Shown here one piece after another: positions 6,801 to 14,393 of a stretch of DNA of 14,393 nucleotides; position 1 is the stretch's first letter, and each line of letters begins with the position of its first letter. The DNA is from DATJPR01 sp035506295. GTDB taxonomy: Bacteria > Bacteroidota > Ignavibacteria > UBA10030 > UBA6906. Where the stretch lies: assembly GCA_035506295.1 (NCBI GenBank), contig DATJPR010000150.1:1-14393 (forward strand). The letters are read 5' to 3'. The translations under genes were made by a program, and so were the position numbers. The notes below the pieces were generated by a model. It saw nothing but the letters and a program-made list of their open reading frames with translations. It had not been told where the DNA came from and did no database searches.

Positions 6801-9335
6801 TCACTTCATGAGTTCGGCGATGAAGGACTGCAATTCCTGCGGGGCAATTCTCCTTGATCCTGTCTCGTCCTGGCGCTCCTTGACGAACTGCATGACGATC
6901 TGCGTCAATACGGCACCCGGCCTTGGATACGCGGCAACGATGTAGTGCGGGCCCCGGGCGGATTCCCCCTCCTCCCGTTCGAAGTCAGCCCTGAGGTTGT
7001 CCGGCGTGATGAGGGAATTGGCGTGCCGGAACACGACCCTGTCCATCGCCGCGTAGACCTGCTTGCTCTCCCTGACCAGCCCGTAGTAGTCCAGCAGCTG
7101 CGCAAACACGTAGTTCGAGGTCGTGTAGACATCCTTCCCCTGGTCCGATGCCACCGGTCCGCCGTCCTCCGTGCGGGCCATGGCCCACCCCATGCGGGTC
7201 CTGTTGTTCCTGTAGATCGTCCTGAGGATTTTCCTGACCCGTTCGTCGGCAATGAACGGCTCTTCCCCCATTGCGATCAATGACCACAGGGCATCCAGCT
7301 GATTGGTCCAGACATCCGTGTTGGTCTTTCCCGTCACGGGATCGTAGCACGTGATGTAGTACTGGAGCCTGCGGCCGCTTCGGGTCTTGCGGTCTCTCCA
7401 GAGTTTTTCGAAACTCGCGGACGCTTGTGCGAAGTCTCCCGCGAAGCGCGCCCGGGCAGGCTCATCGTTCATCAACTCCGCCATTTTGATCATGGCGTGA
7501 CAGCCGGCCATGAACATCGTCGCATCATAGGCATCGACGCCGAACAGGGTGATGTTGTCAAACGTGTTCTTCACTTCATTGGGATTTCCCTCCGGCACGC
7601 CGTCGCCGTCGATATCGAGCTTCTTCACGTGGTCAAATCCGAACTTCAGCGTCTCCCAGTTCTTCTTCAGGAAATCCACGTCACCCAGGAATTTGACGTT
7701 GCGCAGCACCCGGAGTGCCAGCTTGGGGAAGAGGTCCACCCAGTAGTTGTTGTTGTACCATGCGTAGTCGCTGACGTTGCGCAACGCGTGCCCCTTCGGC
7801 AGCGCCCCCAGGTCGTGCGCCACGCTCCCCCTGACCTTGAACGCGTCCCGTATCTGCGTCAGCGACATCCCTTCGTAGTGTTCCGGGTGCTCTTCAAAGT
7901 GCTTCCTGGCCTCGACAAACGACGCGTGGTGATGGTAGTACCGCGGCGTGGAATCCTCGGCCAGGATCGAATCCACGAACCGCTGGCAGAGCTCCCGTTC
8001 GACCCGGGGGAACAGGACGAGCAACACCATCGAATACCAGTCGACATCCGAGGGATCGATATAGGCGTAGTCAAAGCACTCGAGAAACCTTGCACTCTCA
8101 TTGCCGTCGGGGTCTTCAATCCATACTGCGGCGTTTGACAGGGGAAAACTGAACTCGTTGAATATCAACCGCGCGAGTCTCCGCGCGCCGGCCTGATCGT
8201 TCCTGTACGCGGGACTGTTCCGGATGAGCCCGAGAATCCTCCCCTGGACGGTCAGCGTCCGGTTCAGCCAGTCCGGGTAGCTTTTCAGGGCGAGCGTCGC
8301 CATGTCCATCGCCCGCGTCTCGCTCTGCGGAAAGCTCCCGACATACTTGCGGGCGAACGTCTTTCCGTCAATGTACCGTTGCTGCGGGAAGTCCAGGGCG
8401 ATGGCGACGGGTATCGTGACCGTCGTCTTCGGCTTCACCGTGAACGTCAGACTGAGGGCCGCGCCGTAGTCCTGTTTGGGTATGGGCTTTCTCTTTTCGT
8501 AGAAGCTCCCGTCGTCGTTCAACAACAGATCCTGTTTCAGCCTGTTCAGGCAGAAGTACGGCTGCACGTCCACCGTCACCCCCTCCATGTCGGGCACGGC
8601 AAGGACCATCCTGTCCCCGCATTCCGTGCTTCCCATGACCACCCCCCTGGCGCCCGCACGGCTGAACGCTTCGTGCACCTGGGCCTTCACCGGGGCGGAG
8701 CAGACGTACACGGTGTCCTGGTCGGTCGGCTTCAGTTCCTTTTCCTGCAGGTTCACCAGCGACGGCCTGGGGATCAGCAGTGTCACCTGCCGGGCGTTGC
8801 CCGAGGTGTTTGTGAGCGCAAATTCCTCTATCCCGGCGGGCATGAGCGCCTGGGCATTTCCGCACAGGAAGGGAGAAATCAATCTTCTCGTCACGCGGAG
8901 CTTCCCCACCGTGTATGCCAGCTCCGCCGAGGGAGTGGCAAGAGCAATGGCCGCGTGCTTTTCCGGGATTGGCGGGTGATAGTAGTTCTTCAGGGCGGGG
9001 ACGTCGTCGGGGCCCTCCGACGCCCCGGGGTCTTTCGTTGTGAGCATCACACATGTGCCGTCGACGCGGACCACCGGCGCGGACCCGAACTGCACCGCAT
9101 GTTGATTGAGCAGCACAAGCCTGCCGGCATCATTCAGCCTGTTGTAGAGACCGTACGGAGAGATGCCGATCGAGCAGGTGGGAGCACCCTGGAGGGCTAT
9201 CGTGGGAGGGAACTGGAGGGTCTTTGACATCCCCTGGAAATGCACCAACATCCGGTTCCTGACATAGACCTCGGATATCTCAGATCCTGAAATCGAGAAA
9301 ATGTCACTCGTGTGCAGCGCGTGGGGTCCGGGCAT
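6801..9335 (-). CDS. GH116-like glycoside hydrolase (beta-glucosidase/beta-xylosidase type)
   Basis: An 844-residue divergent member of the GH116 / non-lysosomal glucosylceramidase group, which contains beta-glucosidases and beta-xylosidases. The N-terminal ~320 residues form a beta-rich domain. The (alpha/alpha)6 catalytic part begins near KTFARKYVGSFP (325-336). Recognisable segments are ARFLECFDY (415-423, with E419 the candidate nucleophile), DWYSMVLLVLFPRVE (432-446), HDLGALP (507-513), FLGDVDFLKKNWETLKFGFD (549-568), DIDGDGVPEG (574-583), and NTFDNITLFGVDAYD (590-604), where D593 aligns with the family acid/base. There is no signal peptide, so it acts in the cytoplasm. It is the last gene of the leftward operon, 49 bp after the GH3 stop, with GGAG 11 bases before the ATG. 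Given a xylanase and xylose isomerase upstream, beta-xylosidase activity is a fair guess. Catalytic residues are assigned by pattern only. Confidence 0.8.
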   Translation of the reverse strand: MPGPHALHTSDIFSISGSEISEVYVRNRMLVHFQGMSKTLQFPPTIALQGAPTCSIGISPYGLYNRLNDAGRLVLLNQHAVQFGSAPVVRVDGTCVMLTTKDPGASEGPDDVPALKNYYHPPIPEKHAAIALATPSAELAYTVGKLRVTRRLISPFLCGNAQALMPAGIEEFALTNTSGNARQVTLLIPRPSLVNLQEKELKPTDQDTVYVCSAPVKAQVHEAFSRAGARGVVMGSTECGDRMVLAVPDMEGVTVDVQPYFCLNRLKQDLLLNDDGSFYEKRKPIPKQDYGAALSLTFTVKPKTTVTIPVAIALDFPQQRYIDGKTFARKYVGSFPQSETRAMDMATLALKSYPDWLNRTLTVQGRILGLIRNSPAYRNDQAGARRLARLIFNEFSFPLSNAAVWIEDPDGNESARFLECFDYAYIDPSDVDWYSMVLLVLFPRVERELCQRFVDSILAEDSTPRYYHHHASFVEARKHFEEHPEHYEGMSLTQIRDAFKVRGSVAHDLGALPKGHALRNVSDYAWYNNNYWVDLFPKLALRVLRNVKFLGDVDFLKKNWETLKFGFDHVKKLDIDGDGVPEGNPNEVKNTFDNITLFGVDAYDATMFMAGCHAMIKMAELMNDEPARARFAGDFAQASASFEKLWRDRKTRSGRRLQYYITCYDPVTGKTNTDVWTNQLDALWSLIAMGEEPFIADERVRKILRTIYRNNRTRMGWAMARTEDGGPVASDQGKDVYTTSNYVFAQLLDYYGLVRESKQVYAAMDRVVFRHANSLITPDNLRADFEREEGESARGPHYIVAAYPRPGAVLTQIVMQFVKERQDETGSRRIAPQELQSFIAELMK

Positions 9336-9384
9336 AAAATGATGTTCTCCAGTCGTTCTTGCGACATCGATGGACTGCGCGCCG

Positions 9385-11205
9385 CTAACAATATGACAGG
9401 CCCCACGGCGCGTCCTTCGGCGCCGGCTTCCGCAACGGCGCTTCGGTCTCCACGCCGAGAGTGACCGGCAGCTTTGTCTTCGGCGACGTCTTCACCTTCC
9501 CGAACAGCAGGTCGGCCGACACCCGTATGGAATCGGGCGTGCCGCTGAAATTGCAGACCACGGCGTCGGCATCACTCGTCGTGCCTTCGACATACGGGGA
9601 GTTCGTCACAACAACGAGTTTGTGTCCCGCCTCCTTGAGCTTCCTGGCGAGCAGCCGGTTGTTCCCCGCCTTGACGATGCGGGCGTAGTAGTTCGTCATC
9701 ACCACGATGTCCGCCTGCCGGGCAAGCTCAAGACACTCCGCGATCTCCTGTTCGGTTGCGGAAAAATCGGTATCGCTCAGAATCAGGTTTGTTGAATGCT
9801 CGACCATTGCTTCGCAGAACATGTGCGTGTGCATGTAGGGATCCTTGCCGACAAACTCATACGGGATGCGCTGCTCGATGACAAGGATCTTCTGCGCCGG
9901 CTTCAGCGGGAGCATCTTCGCCCTGTCCCGCATGATCAACAGGGCTTTCCTGGCGACGTCCCAGGAGAAATCGATGACCTGTGTGCTGCGGGCGAACGCC
10001 TGGGCCTTTTTCGGATCCATCTTCCCGGCCTTCGTGAAGAGGCCCTGGTCGTACTTCATCGCCAGGAGGCGTCTCACGGCATCGTCGACCCTCTCTTCCG
10101 AAAGCTCGCCTTTTTCGACCGCCTGTTTGAGGCCGAAGAAGCACTGTGATCTCGATTCATCGTCGGCTTTCAACAGGATCGTGTCGCACCCCGCCCTGAT
10201 CGCCATCGCGCACGCCTGCGGCAGCGGCCATTGCTTGAGAATTGCCGCCATCCCGATGGCATCGGACACGATGACCCCCTGGAATCCCAGCTCCCCCCTG
10301 AGCAGGTCGGTGAGGATTTTCTGCGACAGCGTCGTGGGGAACCGGTCATCATAGGCGGGGTACACGGAATGTCCCGTCATGATGGCCTTGACGCCTGCGG
10401 CGATGGCCGCTTTGAACGGATGGAGTTCGACTTCCTGCATCCGTTTCTTGTCGGCCCGGATCACGTCCAGAACGTCGTGGGCATCCGTCGCCGAATCGCC
10501 TCTCCCGGGAAAGTGCTTTGCCGTGGCCGCGATGCCGCCGTCCTGCAGCCCCGTGAGCAATGCCACCGCATGCCGAGCGCACGTCTCGGGGTCATCGCTG
10601 AACGAGCGGACCCCGATTTCGGGATTCTTCGGGTTGATGTTCACATCGCAGACCGGCGAATACATCTGCGTGACGCCGATCGCGCTCAGCTGCCTGGCGA
10701 TGGTGAGACCCACACGGTATGTCAGCTTGGGATCGCCGATGGCGGCCAGGCCCATGGGCGGCGGGAACTGCCGTATCCCGCCCGCCATATAGTCGTTCTT
10801 GAAATCGCCCTCAAAATCAATGGTCATGTGGAGCGGAATCCCGGAGGGCCGGCTCATCGCGATCTTCTGGAGCCTGTTGAGATCCCGGGTGTACTCTTCC
10901 GGCGTGATGCTGATGCCGAAGGTCTTGCCCGCGAAATGCGTGCTGGCAATGGTGAAATAGTCCGCCGGCTTTTCAAAATTCGGGTCAACCTGGGAATTCC
11001 CCCAGTAGAGGTTCTTGCAGGTTTCGAGCGCATACGGCTCCAGGCAAAGACCGCCGCAGTGCAACCTGGTGATCTGTTCGATGCCGCTCGGTGTGAGCAT
11101 CGCACCGCGCCGGGTGAATGTCAGAAGCTGCCCGACTTTTTCCGCCAGCGTCATCCTGGCGATCTTCCTGCTGATGAACGCATCCCGTTCCCTTGTTGAC
11201 ATCAT
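9385..11205 (-). CDS. GH3 glycoside hydrolase with NagZ-type Asp-His dyad
   Basis: A 606-residue cytoplasmic GH3 enzyme. The N-terminal TIM barrel (about 10-390) is followed by an alpha/beta sandwich domain (about 420-570). Key motifs are the substrate lysine-histidine and loop in AKHFPGRGDSATDAHD (K230, H231, D241, H243) and the nucleophile in GVIVSDAIGMAA (D315). The D-x-H dyad is the acid/base arrangement of the NagZ branch (beta-N-acetylhexosaminidases), whereas typical GH3 beta-glucosidases and beta-xylosidases use a glutamate from the second domain. No signal peptide is seen. The kinase stop is 13 bp upstream. The start is a double ATG; GGAG sits three bases before the first (11205) and six before the second (11202), so the second may be the real start. 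It may be a beta-xylosidase, beta-glucosidase or N-acetylhexosaminidase; the motif and the neighbours point in different directions. Confidence 0.88.
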   Translation of the reverse strand: MMSTRERDAFISRKIARMTLAEKVGQLLTFTRRGAMLTPSGIEQITRLHCGGLCLEPYALETCKNLYWGNSQVDPNFEKPADYFTIASTHFAGKTFGISITPEEYTRDLNRLQKIAMSRPSGIPLHMTIDFEGDFKNDYMAGGIRQFPPPMGLAAIGDPKLTYRVGLTIARQLSAIGVTQMYSPVCDVNINPKNPEIGVRSFSDDPETCARHAVALLTGLQDGGIAATAKHFPGRGDSATDAHDVLDVIRADKKRMQEVELHPFKAAIAAGVKAIMTGHSVYPAYDDRFPTTLSQKILTDLLRGELGFQGVIVSDAIGMAAILKQWPLPQACAMAIRAGCDTILLKADDESRSQCFFGLKQAVEKGELSEERVDDAVRRLLAMKYDQGLFTKAGKMDPKKAQAFARSTQVIDFSWDVARKALLIMRDRAKMLPLKPAQKILVIEQRIPYEFVGKDPYMHTHMFCEAMVEHSTNLILSDTDFSATEQEIAECLELARQADIVVMTNYYARIVKAGNNRLLARKLKEAGHKLVVVTNSPYVEGTTSDADAVVCNFSGTPDSIRVSADLLFGKVKTSPKTKLPVTLGVETEAPLRKPAPKDAPWGLSYC

Positions 11206-11218
11206 CGTCTCCGTTTGT

Positions 11219-12466
11219 TCAGGATTCCCATTTGCCGCGGTTCGCGGGCCCCACCCAGAATCCCCGCTCCTGCCGCCAGCCCTTCTCGTTGATGTTGAGC
11301 TCTTTCGTTTTCCACCCGGCGCTGATCCTCCGCGTCAGGTCGTCAAACCCCCTGTTCCATGTAAGTCCGTCGGGGACGGTGACGTTCATGCTTCCGGCGG
11401 CGTTTGCATAGCGCAGACACGATTCCAGGGAGTGGTGCCAGACAAATGCGGAAAGGAATCCCGCAATGGCCGAGTCGCCCGAGCCGAGGGCCCCCACGAA
11501 TTTCTCCTCCTCGTACACGGGGAACCAGAGTTCCCGGTCCGCCCAGTTGTCGAGATCCGCACATCCCGCCGCGCCCATCCGCAGAAGCCGGTCCTTGCCT
11601 CCTGTCCTGATGTAGAGACCATTGTGACCGCACTTGATCATGGCGATCGCCGCACCCATCGCGATGACATCACGGCCCATGTCGGATATCTCTTTCACCG
11701 TCAGGTGGTCAAGAACGCTCTCTCTGGGCCCGAGGCCCGCCTTCTTCTCAAGGAATTCCTCCCTGCGGAGGAAAAAGAAGATCTCCTCCGCGCTCGGGAC
11801 CATGATGTCCGTCAGCGGTATCCAGTCCCGCAGAATTGACAACCAGTCCACCCGGCCTGCGTCACTGTTGACGTCCGGAAGCGCAAGATCAAGCGCGGTC
11901 GTCGTCCCCAGCTCCCTGGTCTTCGCAAGAATCCGTGTGAGTTCACAGCCCCTGTTTTCATAGAGCTTCCTCATCCAGGGCGGATAGCCAAAGAGCATGA
12001 GTTTTGAGCGCCGCACGAGGTCGAAGTTCATGTCACCGCAGCCGAACGTGTCATTTGCACCGCAATGATGGAGATAGAACCGGTCGATCCCGGGTATGCA
12101 AATGGCAATCGTATACGATGTCGATTCGCCCTCCACCGCCTTGATTCCCTGAACGTGTCCCTCGTGCTCCTCATACCAGTTCAGGATCTCCCGGCCGAAA
12201 TCGTCACAGCCGACTTTCCCGATCAATTCGGTTTTGACGCCGAGCCGGCGGATGGAAACGCCGGCATTGGTCACCGGACCCCCCCCCACGACGACACACT
12301 CCCCCATATTGATCATTTTGCCGGGAACGAGGACGTCCGTGAGCTTGTCCACGTGACCATCAATGGTAAACGCCGGAATCAGGTCAAGGCAGGTATGCCC
12401 CGCGGCCACAACCTCGATATCCTTCCCGTTGATTCCAGCACGAGTCATCTTGAGTGCTGTCGCCAT
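11219..12466 (-). CDS. PfkB-family sugar kinase
   Basis: A ribokinase/PfkB-fold kinase, 415 aa from the ATG at 12466, which phosphorylates a sugar or sugar acid with ATP. The first PfkB signature is visible as VGGGPVTNAGVSIRRLG (60-76) followed by LIGKVGCDDFG (81-91). The second is GALGSGDSAIAGFLSAF (325-341), with D331 the catalytic base; the usual threonine before the GAGD-type motif is replaced. It is longer than the typical 300-350 aa, with extra sequence around 228-300 and a charged C-terminal extension. A longer frame starting at 12559 would overlap the GH10 gene, and its extra residues look non-homologous, so 12466 is preferred (25 bp after the GH10 stop, GAGAGG upstream at a long distance). 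Sitting between xylanase and GH3 genes and near xylose isomerase, it could act on xylulose or another pentose. That substrate is an inference. Confidence 0.85.
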   Translation of the reverse strand: MATALKMTRAGINGKDIEVVAAGHTCLDLIPAFTIDGHVDKLTDVLVPGKMINMGECVVVGGGPVTNAGVSIRRLGVKTELIGKVGCDDFGREILNWYEEHEGHVQGIKAVEGESTSYTIAICIPGIDRFYLHHCGANDTFGCGDMNFDLVRRSKLMLFGYPPWMRKLYENRGCELTRILAKTRELGTTTALDLALPDVNSDAGRVDWLSILRDWIPLTDIMVPSAEEIFFFLRREEFLEKKAGLGPRESVLDHLTVKEISDMGRDVIAMGAAIAMIKCGHNGLYIRTGGKDRLLRMGAAGCADLDNWADRELWFPVYEEEKFVGALGSGDSAIAGFLSAFVWHHSLESCLRYANAAGSMNVTVPDGLTWNRGFDDLTRRISAGWKTKELNINEKGWRQERGFWVGPANRGKWES

Positions 12467-12491
12467 GTGAGGTGATTCGCCTCTCAATGAA

Positions 12492-13586
12492 TCACGTGTT
12501 GTTGTGAAGCGCTGCGATGACAGCGTCAAACGCGGGCTTAGGTCTGCACCGGCGGTCAAACAGCATCGGATAGTCCGTTTTTCCCCTTATCGGAGAGTAG
12601 TTCCGCCACGATTGTCCGTCGTGGACAGCCCAAAACGTCACCCGGCTGATCTTCCCCATGTGTCTGTGAATCACCAGAAACAACTGCGCGTAGCGCCGCG
12701 CCAGGTCCCTCTGCACGGCATCCGGCAATGCATCGGGGTAGGGATTGAGCCTCTTCTGCGTTTCAGCGTTGAACGAGGAAAGATCGACGAGCGAGGAATC
12801 GACGGGATAGTAGGGAAGCGCACTGACGTCCATCTCCGTCACCATCAGCGGCACGCCCGTTGAAGAGAGCGCCGCAATGGACGCCTCGATCTCCTCGATC
12901 GCCGGGTAGTCCAGAAACCAGTGTCCCTGGATCCCGATGCCATCCACGCGGACGCCCCCGGACTGCAGGTCCCTGATGAGCCGGATCACACCCGCGCATT
13001 TGGGTTTGATCTCGTAATCGAACTCATTGTAATAGAGCTCGGCGCCCGGATCGGCCCTGCGTGCAAACGTGAATGCCTGCGCAATATAGTCCTCGCCGAT
13101 GATCTCCAGCCATTTGCTCTTTCTGATCCGGCCATCGGCGTCCACCGTCTCGTTGACGACATCCCAGCCGTGGATGCGGCCCCTGTACCTGCCCACGACC
13201 GTCGTGATGTGATCCTCCATCCGGCGGAGCAGTGCGTCGCGGCCCAGCGGCATGCCGGACTCGTCCCGGAACACCCAGTCCGGGGTTTGAAGATGCCAGA
13301 CCAGTGTGTGCCCCACGATCTGCATGCCGTGCTTCTCGCCAAAGGCCACGTAGCGGTCGGCCGGTCCGAATTCATATCTCCCCGGCTGCGGATGGACCTC
13401 CTCCCACTTCAGGATGTTCTCCGGCGTGATGCTGTTGAAGTGCTTTTCCACCACGCCGATGGCATCGGGGTCGTTGCCCGCAATCTGGTCCAGACTGAGG
13501 GCAACGCCGACACGACACCGGTCGCCGAACGCGTCCTTCAGCACAGGCGGCCCGGCGTTTTTTCCGTTGCCGGTGGTTGTTGACAT
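12492..13586 (-). CDS. GH10 endo-1,4-beta-xylanase, no signal peptide
   Basis: Hydrolyses beta-1,4 bonds in xylan or xylo-oligosaccharides with retention. The 364-residue protein is a single GH10 barrel: FNSITPENILKWEEVHP (50-66), GHTLVWHLQTPDW (92-104), the acid/base in WDVVNETV (E146), GIGIQGHWFLDYP (216-228) and the nucleophile in MVTEMDV (E251), ending with TFWAVHDGQSW (317-327). The usual YNDYN segment is changed to YYNEFDYE (185-192). There is no hydrophobic N-terminus and no binding module, so this looks like an intracellular xylanase that trims imported oligomers, as known for some Gram-positive xylan users. It starts 21 bp after the xylA stop and has no clear Shine-Dalgarno site, so translation may depend on the upstream gene or on a relaxed initiation mode. 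Confidence 0.95.
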   Translation of the reverse strand: MSTTTGNGKNAGPPVLKDAFGDRCRVGVALSLDQIAGNDPDAIGVVEKHFNSITPENILKWEEVHPQPGRYEFGPADRYVAFGEKHGMQIVGHTLVWHLQTPDWVFRDESGMPLGRDALLRRMEDHITTVVGRYRGRIHGWDVVNETVDADGRIRKSKWLEIIGEDYIAQAFTFARRADPGAELYYNEFDYEIKPKCAGVIRLIRDLQSGGVRVDGIGIQGHWFLDYPAIEEIEASIAALSSTGVPLMVTEMDVSALPYYPVDSSLVDLSSFNAETQKRLNPYPDALPDAVQRDLARRYAQLFLVIHRHMGKISRVTFWAVHDGQSWRNYSPIRGKTDYPMLFDRRCRPKPAFDAVIAALHNNT

Positions 13587-13607
13587 TGAGGGGTTATGCC
13601 GGGCCCG

Positions 13608-14393
13608 TTACTGGATATATGTATTGAAGAGGTTCTCGAGCATCTCCTGCCGGGCGCTCTGCACAACGGGGTAGGGCTGGCTCATCACCCACTCGTCCAC
13701 CTCCTGCATGCTGACCTGCCCGGACATGATCCTTGCTCCCATGCCCGAGTTGAAACTGCCGTATCGTTCGTCGATGAACTTGCTGAACGCGCCATCGTCG
13801 ATGATCTTCTGCGCGATGAGCAGGCCCCGGGCAAACGCGTCCATCCCCCCGATGTGCGCATGGAACAGGTCCATCGGATCGATGGAGCTGCGCCGCACCT
13901 TTGCGTCGAAATTCAACCCTCCGCGACCCAGCCCTTTCTGCTTCAGAATCACCAGCATCGCCAGCGTCGTGCTGTAGATGTCCGTCGGGAACTGATCCGT
14001 GTCCCAGCCCAGGAACAGGTCGCCCCGGTTCGCGTCGACGCTCCCGAGCTTGCCGGCGGCCGATGCGACGAGCAGTTCGTGTTCGAACGAATGGCCGGCG
14101 AGCGTCGCGTGATTGGCTTCGATGTTCAATTTCACGTGATCGATGAGGTCATATTCCTTCAGGAAATACAACGTCGCCGCCGCACTGGAGTCGTACTGGT
14201 GTTTCGTCGGTTCACACGGCTTGGGCTCAATGAGAAATTGCCCGTCGAACCCGATCGTGCGTCTGTAGTCCACGGCCATATGCAGAAACCGGGCCATCTG
14301 TTCCTGCTCTTTCTTCATATCGGTATTGAGGAGAGTTTCGTACCCCTCCCTGCCGCCCCAGAACACGTAGTTTTCTCCACCCAGCTCTTTTGT
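13608..14393 (-). CDS. xylA: Xylose isomerase, class II (5' part beyond window)
   Basis: Converts D-xylose to D-xylulose in the cytoplasm using two divalent metals. The last 261 residues are present. The frame continues without break to base 14393, where it reads TKELGGENY just before VFWGGREGYETLLNTD. Full-length class II enzymes have about 440 residues, so roughly 175 are missing, including the first catalytic histidine region. Metal-site segments are intact: LIEPKPCEPTKHQYD, NIEANHATLAGHSFEHE, GSVDANRGD, GWDTDQFPTD and GGLNFDAKVRR. The similarity to the E. coli enzyme is very close through these segments. A GTG at 14366 falls inside a conserved strand and is not a start. It is the first visible gene of the leftward operon ending with GH116; the promoter lies off the window. 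Confidence 0.97.
   Translation of the reverse strand, partial: TKELGGENYVFWGGREGYETLLNTDMKKEQEQMARFLHMAVDYRRTIGFDGQFLIEPKPCEPTKHQYDSSAAATLYFLKEYDLIDHVKLNIEANHATLAGHSFEHELLVASAAGKLGSVDANRGDLFLGWDTDQFPTDIYSTTLAMLVILKQKGLGRGGLNFDAKVRRSSIDPMDLFHAHIGGMDAFARGLLIAQKIIDDGAFSKFIDERYGSFNSGMGARIMSGQVSMQEVDEWVMSQPYPVVQSARQEMLENLFNTYIQ

Noticed and set aside
10231..11199. 322-residue plus-strand frame antisense to the GH3 gene
   Set aside because: Overlaps a well-supported GH3 barrel; its translation shows no family features.
12467..12559. N-terminal extension of the PfkB kinase to an ATG at 12559
   Set aside because: Would overlap the end of the GH10 gene by about 68 bp, and the added residues do not resemble a kinase N-terminus; the ATG at 12466 gives a normal 25-bp gap.
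14364..14366. GTG as start of xylose isomerase
   Set aside because: It encodes the valine of the conserved ENYV-FWGGREGYE strand; the frame continues to the window edge with matching family sequence, so the gene is simply cut off.
1..14393. tRNA, rRNA, CRISPR array, insertion sequence or phage elements
   Set aside because: No cloverleaf-like sequence, spaced direct repeats, transposase or terminal inverted repeats were seen on reading either strand.

Overview
The window is an accessory carbohydrate-use locus from a GC-rich Gram-negative bacterium. It has nine protein genes, two of them cut by the window edges, and almost every gene has a place in using (glucurono)arabinoxylan. The best clue to the host is the last ~85 residues of the DUF362 protein at 2053-3567. 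They form a classic type IX secretion (T9SS type A) sorting domain with the NYPNPFNPST signature, which is typical of Bacteroidota/Ignavibacteriota-like lineages and some related candidate phyla. The high GC content and NPFNPST-style tail fit the Ignavibacteria side better than gut Bacteroides, but the phylum is an inference. No RNA genes, mobile elements, CRISPR arrays or phage genes were seen.

Layout. (1) 1-3567, minus strand, transcribed right to left: a Tat- and T9SS-tagged DUF362 protein, a CE1-type esterase and a GH51 alpha-L-arabinofuranosidase that runs off the left edge. Gaps are 14-19 bp, so this is one operon. All three carry export signals. (2) 3568-3867: a 300-bp divergent control region with a CG-centred palindrome. 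(3) 3868-6737, plus strand: an SSS-family sodium:sugar symporter followed by a LacI-family regulator. A second, closely matching palindrome lies just before the regulator. (4) 6738-6800: a short convergent gap. (5) 6801-14393, minus strand: xylose isomerase (5' end off the window), GH10 xylanase, PfkB-family sugar kinase, GH3 glycosidase and GH116 glycosidase. Gaps are 13-49 bp, so this is probably a second operon. None of these five shows a signal peptide.

Inferred working model. Arabinose side chains and ester groups are removed outside the cytoplasm by GH51 and CE1. A Na+ symporter brings in sugar or short oligomers. Cytoplasmic GH10, GH3 and GH116 enzymes finish the backbone. Xylose is isomerised by XylA, and the PfkB kinase may supply the phosphorylation step. 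The LacI protein probably binds the two matching palindromes, controlling itself and the DUF362-CE1-GH51 operon and/or the symporter. The promoter of the XylA operon is outside the window.

The most unusual points are the Tat plus T9SS double tag on a DUF362 protein inside a hemicellulose operon, a PfkB kinase where an FGGY xylulokinase is normally found, an all-cytoplasmic GH10/GH3/GH116 set, and the absence here of a SusC/SusD pair.
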